Shown here: positions 35,840 to 47,807 of the stretch, piece after piece
How positions within the stretch are numbered: position 1 is the stretch's first letter
How the letters are laid out: every line of letters starts with the position of its first letter
NCBI GenBank assembly: GCA_030686995.1
Contig: CM060708.1
Location: 263,504,544 to 263,568,543 of the forward strand
Direction: 5' to 3'
Source: Artemisia argyi
Taxonomy: Eukaryota > Streptophyta > Magnoliopsida > Asterales > Asteraceae
DNA length: 64,000 bases
The notes under the pieces: generated by a model
Database searches by the model: none
What the model was told of the DNA's origin: nothing
What the model saw: the letters and a program-made list of their open reading frames with translations, nothing else
Made by a program: the position numbers and the translations under genes

Positions 35840-36065
35840 CGAAGCAACCGAAAGGTCTCAACTAACACACAAATCCAGAAAAACCGAAGCAACCAGGAGG
35901 TCTCAACTAACCAGATTTTCCAAAAGACGAAGCAACCTGTCAAGACAGGTCTCAGCTAACCAAAAAATATCCCAAAAGATGAAGCAAACTTTCAGGTCTC
36001 AACTAACCAAAAAACTTAAAAAGACGAAGCAACCTGTGGCAGGTCTCAACTAACCAAAAAGGAAC
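35840..36065. repeat. ~45-50-bp tandem repeats, five copies
   Basis: The word GAAGCAA(C/A)C recurs at 35841, 35886, 35929, 35981 and 36026, each followed by GGTCTCAACTAAC. The array lies in the 3' noncoding part of the TR-GAG element. Confidence 0.85.
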
Positions 36066-36589
36066 TCCAAAAAACTAAATCGTCAACAAAAGATAACAAA
36101 TTACTTAAGACCAATATTCTTCTTGGTCAATAGATACAATCTTCTTGGTAACAAATTACTTAAAACCAATAACCTTCACAGATTCTATCCCAGCAATAGC
36201 GGTAGCAGCAGTAGAAGAATTCACAACAGAACATTTAAGACGAGCATATTCCTCATCAGAAATGGTGACGGTTTTATCAGAAGTGGCAGAAGTACGCGCA
36301 GAGAAACCCTTTTTCTTAGTTAAAAGTTTCTTGCAATTACGTGTGGTATGCCCTAATTCAGGATAATAATAACACGCAAATCAGAATTAAAACCTTAGGA
36401 ATCACCACGAAATCCACCACGACTAACAAGAGCACTATTAGAAGCCAATGTATAAGGAAACTGGAGAGTCTCATTACGAATAACTCGAGAAAATTTGTCT
36501 TGAAGAGATGGAATCTCTATCTCATTCGAGAATTAACATCTAGAGAATCAAATTCTGGTCGTAAACTGGCCAGAAAGCTCATTACAACT

Positions 36590-37507
36590 TGTTAATACAA
36601 ATATCGCTTAAAAACGTTATTTATATTTTACGATCTTTCTTAGTTTTGTTAACTACAAAAGATAAAGTTTATTTTTGGCAAATCATAAATATAGTTTAAA
36701 AGTCTTTTACTTAACTTCACTCAAACTACATTTACATTTTTTCACAAAGTAATTTCTAAGTAAGTATACATTAGTTTAAGTACATGTATTGAAAATGTCT
36801 AATATGTATATTTAGCAAGTTTACTAATTAGTTTGTCATATTAGGATATAAGCAGGCAAACTCTTTTTAGTAAAACATTCACTTGCTAAATATTTTAAAC
36901 AAACATGTTTTGATTCTATACATAAACTATTTTCACAAGTATACTTTCTTTTTTAGGAATATCTAAAATTAGAAATAATATGTTAGTTACATCATTCCTT
37001 GCATCGCACATGTCCCTTCAAGGAAACATGTGTGTAAAAAACATGTTTTATTATGCATAGATTCACACTCAAGATATCAAAGTTGACTATGGGAGATATT
37101 GAGAATATTGTGTTAGATTGTGAAATATTTTGTGCAGGATTTTGTCAGACATGCTGGCGGAACCCTCGAATACAACGGACGGAACCAAAGGAAGGGTTCC
37201 GCCGTATCCGTGGGTTGGTCTGTTTGAAGGCCTATAAATAGCAACTCACTTCTTGAGTTTTGGTTATCACTCTCTATCATATTTCACTACATATACTTCA
37301 TTTCTAACTCAGTAAACTTTCATATTTGTGAATCTCTCTTTGTAGCAAGAAGATCACGATCTTACAAGCTTCAACACAACGTTGCAAGACTTGTCTAGTA
37401 TAGCATTAGTGTAAACTAGTAAAGTATATACTTCATTATATTGTATCTATTTGTAGTGATCGGTTAGTATTTTAGTCCTCAAAATACTTAGCGTATCGGG
37501 AGTTGTT
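36590..37507 (+). repeat. Element C left LTR (3'-truncated)
   Basis: Contains an inverted pair around GGCGGAACC..GGTTCCGCC directly upstream of TATAAATA (37233-37240). It diverges from the right LTR after GTATCGGGAGTTGTT. Confidence 0.8.
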
Positions 37508-37595
37508 TTCATATAGGCACACACTAGAATTTTTGATACATAAACCACTACTTACATAAGCTAAAATTTTGATAATTATGTTTTCTAGGTTCATC

Positions 37596-38705
37596 ATGCC
37601 TCCCGTAACCTTCTATGACCACAAAGATACCACCAAATACCTACCCAAACACCACAAGACCAAAGGGCTAACCTCGGCCCAAGTAGAAATCTTTAAGAAC
37701 CTTGAGAGGCGTTATGTTCATGAGGGTAGAACCATTGATCCTACTTTCCTTACCGGAACAAACATTAGGGAACAACTCTCTTTTATTGACTTTGATTGTC
37801 TCTTAGACATAGATGAGCCAATTTGTCCTCGTTTCATCCTAGAATTATATGCTTCCGTGACCCTTAGCACGGATGATGAAGGTCTCATGTCACTAAACTT
37901 CTCTGTCAACCAAAATGACTTTGAAATCACTTTAGCTCAATTTGCTCAAGTCCTTCGTGTTCCTAATCGGGGCACATGTCTTTAAACCGACAAATGGCCA
38001 CTTTCAACTCTTGACTCAATCCATGACCGCATTCATCCTTATGACACCCCTTTAGTGAGCAAAGAAGAAATTCGTGACCATCTTTTTGTTAGGACTTCTC
38101 ACACTAGGAGAACCCGAGGAGGAGAGGAAGTATCCAAAGACCCGTTTGGAATGGAGCTCAATGAGTTAAGACCACAATTCTTGAAATGGGAGGAGATCAT
38201 TAGGGCTAATGTTATTAGCACTTTAGGAAATAGGGACCATATCAATGCTTGTCTCTCCTACATGCTCTATAGTGTTTCCACCCGAAAAACCTTCAACTTA
38301 GCCTACTACATTGCCAAAAGGATGGCAAACATCTCGGTTCAAGGTACCACCGCTCTTCCATACGGGATGCTTCTCACCCGTTTCTTTAGGTTTTGTGAAC
38401 CCATTCCTCCAACTCCTAGAGATCGTCGCCTAGATTATCCTCTCATTCCTCACATCTTTGTGCCATTGAGTGATGAGCGAGTCTACAAAGCCAAAGGTAA
38501 ACGTCCTCACCCTCCAACCTTATCATCATCATCCTCCATGAGTGAAGACGACAATCTACCAAACTCTAGGCTCCCTCCTCTTGAGTACCTCTCACAACTT
38601 CCAGCCATTGAGAATGAGTTGGAGGAGTACAAACAGACCAAAGGCATGTGGAAATGCTTTGGGAGATACCTTGGGAAGATCTACAAGAAGGTGAACAAGA
38701 AATGA
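37596..38705 (+). pseudogene. Element C ORF, Transposase_32-like plant retroelement protein
   Basis: A 369-codon frame from the ATG at 37596, closed once by TAA (37983-37985) and then open in the same frame to 38705. It has FILELYASVTLSTDD, SLNFSVNQNDFEITLAQFAQ and VLRVPNRG, then NACLSYMLYSVSTRKTFNLAYYI, PLIPHIFVPLSDERVY, a Ser-rich linker and a basic C-terminus. This layout resembles the 'putative plant transposon protein' domain found in non-autonomous plant LTR elements (recall). It has no reverse transcriptase or integrase motifs. Function unknown; a gag-like structural role is a guess. Confidence 0.6.
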
Positions 38706-39050
38706 GCGAGATAAGAGAGTGTTTGGCACAAGAGTGCATTTAAACAATTTGGTCATCAAAACAATGTTATGTTATGATTTTATGATGTCTTAGGATGATA
38801 TTATGTTGATGGATTATGTGTGAACTAACCAAATTTGCAGGGAATAAGAATTTGGTATTATGCTATTTTCACTTTTCGGCTAAAATTTTGAGTGCTAGAA
38901 TCGCTCTCTCAAACTATATAGGTAAGCATGTTTCTACCTGCAATTTTTGTTTCTTTCATCTACAAAAAATTGATTGCTTAAGTTTTAAGAAAAATTTTGG
39001 AATTCGGAAAACTCACGTGCTCGTAAAATGCACTCTGTATCGATTCTGAG

Positions 39051-39142
39051 GCTCCACGGATACGGCGGAACCCACTTTTTGGTTCCGTCCGTTATCCCAC
39101 TTGGTTCCTCCAAGTTTTATGCTGATGGATACGGCGGAACCC
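39051..39142 (+). repeat. GGATACGGCGGAACC inverted words in element C interior
   Basis: GGATACGGCGGAACCC occurs twice, with GGTTCCGTCCGTTATCC between, just before the right LTR. The same words lie upstream of the LTR TATA box. Confidence 0.75.
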
Positions 39143-39157
39143 AAAATTGGCTAAAAA

Positions 39158-40417
39158 TGTTATTTATATTTTACGATCTTTTTTAGTTTTGTTAACTACA
39201 AAAGATAAAGTTTATTTTTGGTAAATCATAAATATAGTTAAAAGTCTTTTACTTAACTTCACTCAAACTACATTTACATTTTTTCACAAAGTAATTTCTA
39301 AGTAAGTATACATTAGTTTAAGTACATGTATTGAAAATGTCTAATATGTATATTTAGCAAGTTTACTAATTAGTTTGTCATATTAGGATATAAGCAAGCA
39401 AACTCTTTTTAGTAAAACATTCACTTGCTAAACATTTCAAACAAACATGTTTTGATTCTATACATAAACTATTTTCACAAGTATACTTTCTTTTTTAGGA
39501 ATATCTAAAATTAGAAATAATATGTTAGTTACATCATTCCTTGCATCACACATGTCCCTTCAAGGAAACATGTGTGTAAGAAACATGTTTTATTATGCAT
39601 AGATTCACACTCAAGATATCAAAGTTGACTTTGGGAGATCTTGAGAATATTGTGTTAGATTGTGAAATATTTTATGCAGGATTCTGTCAGACATGCTGGC
39701 GGAACCCTCGGATACAACGGACGGAACCAAAGGAAGGGTTCCGCCGTATCCGTGGGTTGATCTGTTTGAAGGCCTATAAATAGCAACTCACTTCTTGAGT
39801 TTTGGTTATCACTCTCTATCATATTTCACTACATATACTTCATTTCTAACTCAGCAAACTTTCATATTTGTGAATCTCTCTTTGTAGCAAGAAGATCACG
39901 ATCTTACAAGCTTCAAAAACACAACGTTGCAAGACTTGTCTAGCATAGCATTAGTGTAAACTAGTAAAGTTTATACTTCATTATATTGTATCCATTTGTA
40001 GTGATCGGTTAGTATTTTAGTCCTCAAAATACTTAGAGTATCGGGAGTTGTTGTACCCTTGTAAAAGAACTATCGGGAGTGTTTATACCCTTGTGAAAGA
40101 ACTCGACATCTAGCTTAGTGTCGGAAATAGTGTGTAAGCGACGTGTAAGGTTTTCTCCGCCGGATAAAGGAGCTTGTTGACTAGTGCAAGAAAACTCTCG
40201 AGTTGGATACTCGGGGCGTGGAGTAGGGCAAGGAAAAAGAGTCCTTGTAGCCGAACCACGATAAACAATCGTGTTATGGTTTGATCGTTTCTAACTTTTA
40301 TACTTGCATATAATTTATTGTTTGATACGTCTTAATTGGTAATTACACGTAAAAGTATTAGAAGAAAATCAAGTTTAAAACCGGTAAACTATTCAACCCC
40401 CCTTCTAGTTTTCCACA
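39158..40417 (+). repeat. Element C right LTR
   Basis: About 1,260 bp with TATAAATA-type box at 39775-39782. It ends CTATTCAACCCCCCTTCTAG then TTTTCCACA, a common plant LTR 3' end type. Confidence 0.8.
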
Positions 40418-41370
40418 CAACTATTTGTTCTTTTTGCTTTTGCATCACTTTGACGTCAGCACTTATAGGGAGAAGAGAATTCAATTCCTCATACTTTTTC
40501 TTGAATTCCATAACATAAGCAGTAAGTGAGTGATCTTGTTGTTCTCCACGATGAAAAGCCTTGCACACAATATATATTCGAGAGATATTCTTCTGTACCG
40601 AATACAAAAACTCCAAATAATCTATCAATTCCTTAACATACTCACAATGATCAAGTAAAGGAATCATAGATGGTTCGATAGAGTTCCTAATCATCAAGAA
40701 CAATCGAGCATCATTCTGCAACCATCGATCCTTAGTCTCATCCACAGGAGGTTTTATCTTTAAGATGAGAAGCTTTTCCAATACTGCGTAGATACATACG
40801 AACTGTTTTGCTCCATCCAAAGAAGTTGGAGCCATCAAGTTTGCTATATGTGATTCGAGTCACTACCGGTAGTCCATCAATAGAACTACTGCCAGATGCC
40901 CCATCATTCTTCATGTCATTAACCATAATTCCAAATTCAATGTTCAAACAAAACCTTACTTACCAAAACGAATCACAACCAGAAAACCCCAAACAAAACC
41001 TCTAAGAACAAATAACAAAAAGAAACAGTTACAAACATCAAAACATAAACATAATAAAAAATCGAAACCTGACAACCAAGACTAGATCCCTCGGGGAACT
41101 GGTGGGAATCACAAAGTAAATAGGTATGGAACATTCGAGACTTCAACTTACTAGAAAAAGGGTCGCGCGTGACATTCTGGCAATGGCGACCAGTGGAGAT
41201 GCTTCTGGTGACAGAAATCAAAGGTTTTGCACTTCGATGTCTTGTAAGTTGATTATAAGGGAGGTGAGATGTAATTGACACTTATTTTGAAAGCCCTAAA
41301 ATAGATCAGTACTCACAGGGTTACTGTTCTTCAAAACTAAAAACGAAACCCTAATGGATACAAGATCATT

Positions 41371-41382
41371 GCTTTGATACCA
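41371..41382 (-). other. TR-GAG primer binding site (tRNA-iMet)
   Basis: On the minus strand TGGTATCAAAGC directly follows the LTR end CTTTACA. This is the copia-type initiator methionine tRNA primer site with one change from TGGTATCAGAGC. Confidence 0.9.
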
Positions 41383-41527
41383 TGTAAAGAACAATTATAT
41401 TTAACTAATGGGTTTTATTGAATTGATAATCAAAAACAAAAACTGCATGAGTATAAATAAACCTTGCTTAACTTGAAGGGTAAGCTAGGTTAACTAATAG
41501 GTTGGGCTCTTATTACTAACTCTAACA
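41383..41527 (-). repeat. TR-GAG 5' LTR, 145 bp
   Basis: Very short LTR, TGTTAGAGTT to CTTTACA on the minus strand, followed by the target duplication TGTAT. Confidence 0.92.
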
Positions 41528-41532
41528 TGTAT

Positions 41533-42490
41533 CGATGGTTTCACTTGGTCAATAGTTCCTGAAACACTTTGGCTAAGCCATCCAATATATAATTATATGT
41601 TACTTTTATAAAGTTTATGGCATCCGCAATGTTATGGACATATGGTTGTAAATCTGTCAACCATCTGTTGCCATTTTGCAAGGCACTCTCTTTCGTCACA
41701 AAAAAATCCCTCACTAATATGTTTAAGGACTAAAAAGTCCATATTTTTGCAATTTTTAATGTGCATTGCAATATGAGATGAATGCCATATGTGACTTGTA
41801 TTTGTACTTTGCTTATTGATGCCACTTCTTATTATTGCTAGTGCCGGGAAACCTGCATATCATTTATAACACAAATACCAAATGGCAACAATTTCAAAAA
41901 CAATTTCAATCCTGCCCAAGTAGCATGCGGGGAAGTTAACATGTAAACATTTATATCCATACCTTTACCAAAGAGTAGACGAACCGTGTTCTACCAAGAT
42001 TGTTGGTATGATTTGAGTTTTTAGTTTCTTTAACTATTGGCGAATGCGAATCATTTGCACTCAGCATTTCAATATTATTTTCCCATGTTTTTCATGTGTA
42101 CATTAAAGTTTTAGCTAAGACATAATTATAATTGGCATAGTACCTTCCAGGCAAAAGTACCGGGTAAAAAGGTAACTTATGGCTTTATCAAAGTAACCTA
42201 TGCAATCTAAAGGAGGATCACATGCAACTCCAAGACACACATCATTTTCAACAGTAGGAAAGTATTTAGGAAAGAGTAACACAAGGTACAAATATTATCT
42301 AATCCACATTATCCAGTTTCACAAACAAATTTAACACGTCCCCGCAACACATAGAAGATGGCAGTTCCATGTGCGGCCTGCTACACAACTCCAGCCCAGC
42401 AGCTTTGATTTACTCAGAGTTGACCTGTTATAGAGTAGGCATGATATAGTGAGAAGTGAGAACATTATACACTACAAAGCCTCTGTTTTA
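41533..42490. other. No gene recognised; includes SR gene 3' flank
   Basis: AT-rich. The part nearest 42497 should hold the 3'UTR and poly(A) site of the minus-strand SR gene, but I cannot place them. Confidence 0.4.
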
Positions 42491-42497
42491 ATATTTT

Positions 42498-44727
42498 TCA
42501 TGAACAAAAATATACCAATGGTGAACGAGAACGAGAAATGCTCCGACTATGGCTCCTTCCTCGGCGACGAGGCTGTCAGAAAAATATTTCAGCAAGAGAA
42601 GGGGGATTGTATTAGAATTAGATTCAGTAACAGCTTAAGTAAATAAAAGTAATTTGTGTGTCAAGACTTACAGATGGTGTAGGTGACCTTGATGGAGACC
42701 TGCAAACATTTCCATGAAGAATAAAAGGAAAAGAAAGAAACCAATATATTAGCTTCAAACCCATAACGGTATAAATCCAAAACATTAACAATAATATCTC
42801 CATGCATGTTCTGATCCAAGAAATTTCACTGTGATCAATATTAATACATACGCTCTTGATAGATTCCCCGCCAAACCTTTGATGCGCCAAATGGAATTGG
42901 CGATCCACGTTGAGGGGAAACTGGTCATGAACAACAGCCTTCTCACTTGCATCCCGACAATAAAACAGCAAACATTCTTAAACATTAACATATAAATCAC
43001 GGTCTGCGAAAGTTGTTTAAAATTTCCTTTAACCGCCCGCTTACCGCTTAGCTTGCAATAATAATTTAGTAATAATTATACCGTTTTATCAAGCTTATTA
43101 GATGAAAATTATTTACCATGGCACATGCTACTTGCCAAACTCATTGATACCTTTACCTCTATATCCAGTCAAGTCCCTAACATGCAATCCCCAGGCAGCC
43201 AACTTTGCGCCCAATTTCCCATCAAGCCCCTATGCCGTGGAATCCACATCTAAAAAAGAAACAAGGTAACCCTTCACAATCATGGCATCCAAAACCAAGA
43301 CCACCCTTTTATATTTCAATCACAACTAAACACCCATCCGCCTTCTATCGCAGAGAATAATATCTTTATTGGACAAATCAAGAGCAGAAGAGAATTTACA
43401 AACAAGGAAAACCTTGTTTACAAGGCAATTGCACTCAAACCCCCCATCCACCTCTATCAATGTGAAAAAGATAATAAATTTATTTGAAAATCAAGAGCAG
43501 AAGAGAGTTTACAAACGACGAAAAAATTATTTACTAGGGACCCCAAGTTTAGTCTTAATAGATTCTAGTCTAGAGGATAACTTCACCCCCGTACCTTACT
43601 CCTACTACTCAGCATGAATGTAATTCTACTCCACATATAGAGCACATGAGCAAACCTCACACAACCAGATAATACTATTCCAGAGCAACATCTTTTCCCC
43701 ACAAGCACATGTTGGTCATTAACAGCAAACTAGAGGGTATGATAGAAAATCCAAATTTAACCATCAGAGGAAAAAAAGTAATAAGCATGAAAATCAAGTA
43801 TGGACAAGCTCCATACAAGTTGTAGAAGTAAATTTGGCAAAAAGTTAATATTATATAGGCTTCTGTATATCAACCATCAGAAAATGAGATAACCATACTC
43901 GAAAGAAAGTCACACCACCCACCCAGTATGTGAATCAATTATGCATGTATAGAATAATATAAACGTTTCAATAACAATACAGTGGAAGGACAAAATTGAT
44001 GGTTGAAAGAATATGTTGAGTTGCTAAAGAAGTGGCTCAAGCATAACTTGGCACAAGGAAAATGAAATACTGTATAATTATGGAAGGAGAGTTTTCAACA
44101 AAGGCTTAAGATAAAAAAGAGTGAGGAGGTCTTGACCTAGTGCCAACAACATGTTATGTAAAATGCTTGTAAAATTCCAGTGATCTAGCAAATAGTGATG
44201 ACTAAAATACAGAAAGAGATTGTAAAAATGACAATCAGATCTCCCCACATCCAATGAAATCTGTTTACAAAAATGTGCTAAAAATTTGGGACTAACTAAC
44301 AAATATTGGAAGGTAAAAGTGGCATGATGCTCAGGCAGTTGTGTGGTGGTCCAAACGGGTTAGTGTTGAATCGGGTCATTTTAAGTAATTTGAAAGGACC
44401 GGGTCAGGTTGAATAGATCCACAAGCACTTTTATCACTGACTATAAATTATGATCAAAATTCAATATCATTTACAATAATAATCTAATTCTTTAAATTAA
44501 GCGATTTAAGGGGTATGTTCAAAAATAGAGTATGGATGACATTTAATCAGTTTGGCCCATTTAACCCATCCCCTTTCAAGTTAAATTCCTTTTTGACCCA
44601 TTTCAGCAAAAAAACAGAACCCATATCAACCAATGCATAAATAAGTCCTTTTTCAATTGCCACTTCTAACTAGAGGCGCAACTTCAAAAAATAAAGAGGT
44701 AGCAATATAGCAACTAATTCCCTATTT

Positions 44728-44792
<65 letters not shown>

Positions 44793-45440
44793 TTATTCAC
44801 ACTGTCACAGCCACAAGCTATAATGACTGCAAGGCAAAGTTTTCTTAGATTAAATACCTTGAAGCAGGCGTAAGAGATGACTCAGAACGGGGCCGTGAAG
44901 AAATAGATCTGGATCGAGACCTACGAGAATATTTGTCCCTGGGAGAGTAACTGCATAAATGTATTTGTTATTATACAGATCATAAATCACTTCATGCCTA
45001 CTAAGCTACCAAATTTAAAAAAAAATAAAAAAAAAAATAAAAATAAAAATAAAAAAAAAAGCACAAACCTTCTGCTCCTACTATCATGGCTATAGCTGCG
45101 GCTGGGACTTCTACTTCTCGAATAAGATGGACTTCGGCTCCTGGAATAACTGTGCCTTCTATCATACTCCTCCACCTGTTGTCCACAAATCAGCAAATAA
45201 GTAATGATAGCAATTGCATAATACAGGGGTGTTTGGATTTGCTTTTTGCAACTATAGCAACTTGACACCATAAAAACCAGCTTTTAATTTTTGTATAAAC
45301 AGATTCTGCTTCAAATAATTTGACCATTTTGAGGTCAGATGTCAGATAATCACTTCCTAATTATCAGTTTCTTGCTAATTTAAAAAAACAAATTCCTAGT
45401 ATTACACAAGGTGTGTATCCCTTGGTCTAAAAAATGTCTA

Positions 45441-45523
<83 letters not shown>

Positions 45524-47807
45524 TTCTTAATATTTGTGTTAATTTCTGAGATAATTATAGCTTTAAAACATCAAAAGCTTGATTATCACAATTTCAAAAA
45601 GCAAAAGCACATCCAAACACTATCATCTACATTTCATTTTCTTTGACTTGTTATCTGACTATGATTATTCAAAATGAGATAATCACTCTTAAAACACACA
45701 TCCATACACACCCCAAGAATACAACACCAGACATCCCATGACTTACCCGTATGTACGCTTTGGAAAACTGGTTACGGAAAAGCGAGTCATCAAGTTTCCT
45801 TATCTAAAACAAAAGAAAAAAGAGAAGACTTATAATTTCCATATGAATAAAATCGGATCATTCAACACCACCCTTAAACCAGTAGCAAAAAAGCACATAT
45901 TTATTTATGTAATGCAAGACAATTGTTAAAACTGACCGCATATTTCATATCATCGTAGTTTGTGTAGTCCACAATCCCTCTCATGCCTGCATATAATAGA
46001 AATAAGCCTTATTGGTATTTGCTAGTAGGCAGAAGAAAATCCTATGCAACTTAATAATACAAAGAGATATATCAAATGAACAAGGTACACATGAACTTAT
46101 TAAATGAACGCCTTCTAGACCTAAGACAACAACTACCTCTGATCATCGTCTAAATACAACCTACGAATGAGTGTCCTTTATCAGACGATATCTTGCTTCG
46201 TATGAGTTACGCAAGAACATAATTATCCTCAAGGTTGACGTTCATAGAGAAGCACATGAAATATTTACATGATAATTGGTTTTAAATCTGGCAAAACGGG
46301 TTAGGCAGTTGGGTAACTGATTAAGATAAGCAACTTTTGGTCTGGTCTGATCAGGCCAGGGACCAGCTCACAATACTTTCAACCGCGAATTTAAAAAACA
46401 AAAGATTAGTGCCAGACATGATTACTAATTCGTATTATTTCAAAACAATCTACTTATCTAATTAAACAACTTAGGATGTATTATTATGCATCAACAATAC
46501 ACATTGGGTAGATTTCAACATTTTTGACCCGTTCACCTGATTTAATTACTTCAACCAAACTTTATCATTATACCCAAACAGAACTAAACATAACCCAAAT
46601 CGAATCATTCATAAGTAAAATGGGTTAATATTGTCACCTCTAGTCCTACCTTTTACTAGGTAAGACAACCACCATGCATAGGTATATCTATGGTCAGTTG
46701 ACCAGCAACGTATTATGGTAGGTTGACCAATATAAGCATAAACTACACATCAATCAAGCAATATGATTATATTTGGCCTATCAATACTAGGTAACTTCAT
46801 ATATTCAATAAAAGAAGAACTAGCAAGTAATCTTACCATCGCGATCACGGAAAACTTGAGAAAAACAAACATCACCAGCTCGACGCATGTGATCCTAACA
46901 AAGCCCATTCCATAATCCAGTTAGAAAAAGCCAAAAACATAATTAAGTCATTTGTTCAAAGTATGGTGGTAGGGTTAAATGGTGTGTCTAGCAAAGAGAA
47001 TACTTATACAAATGAACTGTCCTCGTTACCAAAATAATGTGCAACATAAACTGACCTTCAGATCTTGCCAAGAAGCAGACGAAGGTAATCCAGTGACATA
47101 AACTGTTCAAATGAAGTGATTTTATCATCAAAACATAAAGGAGGTAAAGCCTAAAGGGTATAAGCAGATAAAGCAGAAGGATGAACAAACCACGATAGTC
47201 AGAGCGCCTAGATAATCCACCACGACTGCCTCCACTGCTGTAACTGCTGTGGCGGTCTACAGAAGATGAAACTCTCCCACCATGTGCAAGTTCAACCTGC
47301 AGGTAGACACAAACCAAACTAAGAAGCAACAATTAACAAATATCAAAAGTAACTGACAACAGAAGACTGGTTCTAATTACGAACCCTTAAGCGATGACCA
47401 TCAAACTTATAGCCATCCCTTCCGTAAATGGCGTCATCAGCATCACGGGCATCTTCAAACTGAAAAGAACCAACCAAAGTTGTGGATGAAACCATTGATG
47501 AGACGTGTCCGAATAAACTTTTACGAAATCCAGGCAATGGCAAAAAAAGATATATGAACATGACATGCAATATTTACCTCTACAAACGCAAAACCAGGAG
47601 GCCTAGGTGGAATTTTCAGGTCAATTTCAACAATGGGTCCATACTGCAAGTAAAACAGAAGCAGATTAGCTACTTAGTATTAATACTTGCTAATTGAATT
47701 TACAAAGAGATGTCGGAGCAAACCTTGTAAAACAGATCTTCAACTTCTCTTTCGCGAATATCACCAGGAAGATTACCAACATAGATAGTACGGCTTAAGC
47801 GGCCCAT
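42498..47807 (-). CDS. SR34/SR30-type serine/arginine-rich splicing factor
   Basis: Hand-built model, coding exons on the minus strand: 47807-47724, 47643-47578, 47459-47385, 47296-47191, 47102-47056, 46894-46837, 45986-45937, 45803-45747, 45175-45069, 44950-44858, 42699-42672, 42572-42498. All junctions are GT-AG and phases agree; 846 nt give 281 residues. RRM1 has RNP2 IYVGNL (8-13) and RNP1 PGFAFVEF (44-51). A Gly/Ser hinge follows (about 80-107). The pseudo-RRM2 has the diagnostic SWQDLKD (121-127). An RS domain runs from about 189 to 276. ASF/SF2-class proteins bind exonic enhancers and recruit U1 snRNP and U2AF in the nucleus. The last residues (VYFCS) come from reading through a possible GTATAT donor, so a further 3' exon could exist. 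The tenth coding intron is 2.16 kb. Confidence 0.92.
42830..42970 (-). other. Possible alternative exon in the long SR intron
   Basis: A segment richer in G and C than the rest of the intron. On the minus strand it opens after a GATGCAAG and stays open through [20 protein letters not shown] before an AAGAGCGTATGT-like donor. Arabidopsis SR30 and SR34 have alternative splicing in the corresponding long intron (recall). No transcript evidence is available here. Confidence 0.35.
44734..44789. repeat. (TA)n microsatellite in SR intron
   Basis: About 28 TA units in the 2.16-kb tenth coding intron. Confidence 0.95.
45444..45524. repeat. (ATT)n microsatellite in SR intron
   Basis: About 27 ATT units in the intron between coding exons 8 and 9. 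Confidence 0.95.

Larger units (their letters stand above)
36590..40417 (+). mobile_element. Element C: non-autonomous LTR element inside TR-GAG
   Basis: Flanked by CAACT at 36585-36589 and 40418-40422. It starts TGTTAATACAAA and ends TTTTCCACA. A ~900-bp direct repeat (36615-37507 and 39158-40048) marks the LTRs, but they are unequal. The left LTR lacks the last ~370 bp, including the ATTCAACCCCCCTTCTAG end, and the right one lacks the first ~25 bp. One ORF occupies the interior. No primer site was recognised, consistent with deletion at the left LTR junction. Confidence 0.8.
36130..40947 (-). pseudogene. Copia-type gag of the TR-GAG element, interrupted
   Basis: Minus-strand frames give KLDGSNFFGWSKTVRMYLRS (near 40860), then after a frameshift LLDHCEYVKELIDYLEFLYS and LTAYVMEFKKKYEELNSLLP. 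On the far side of element C they give MSFLASLRPEFDS, SLQDKFSRVIRNETLQFPY and a degenerate zinc knuckle (YYPELGHTTRNCKK), ending near 36140. This is a copia gag with N-terminal SNF..W motif and C-terminal knuckle. Gag would coat element RNA. Stops, a frameshift and the 3.8-kb insertion make it inactive. No protease, integrase or reverse transcriptase follows. Confidence 0.75.
35355..41527 (-). mobile_element. TR-GAG-like copia element carrying nested insertions
   Basis: Flanks are TGTAT at 35350-35354 and 41528-41532. On the minus strand: LTR of 145 bp (41527-41383) starting TGTTAGAGTT and ending CTTTACA, a tRNA-iMet primer site, a gag frame, a repeat array, a polypurine tract and the second LTR (35694-35355, 340 bp because a hAT MITE sits in it). 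Without its insertions the element is only about 2.1 kb and encodes gag alone, matching the TR-GAG class (short LTRs, gag, no pol). Element C (36590-40417) interrupts gag. Confidence 0.85.

Noticed and set aside
45434..45646. Poly-Ile ORF in the SR intron
   Set aside because: A translation of the ATT microsatellite.
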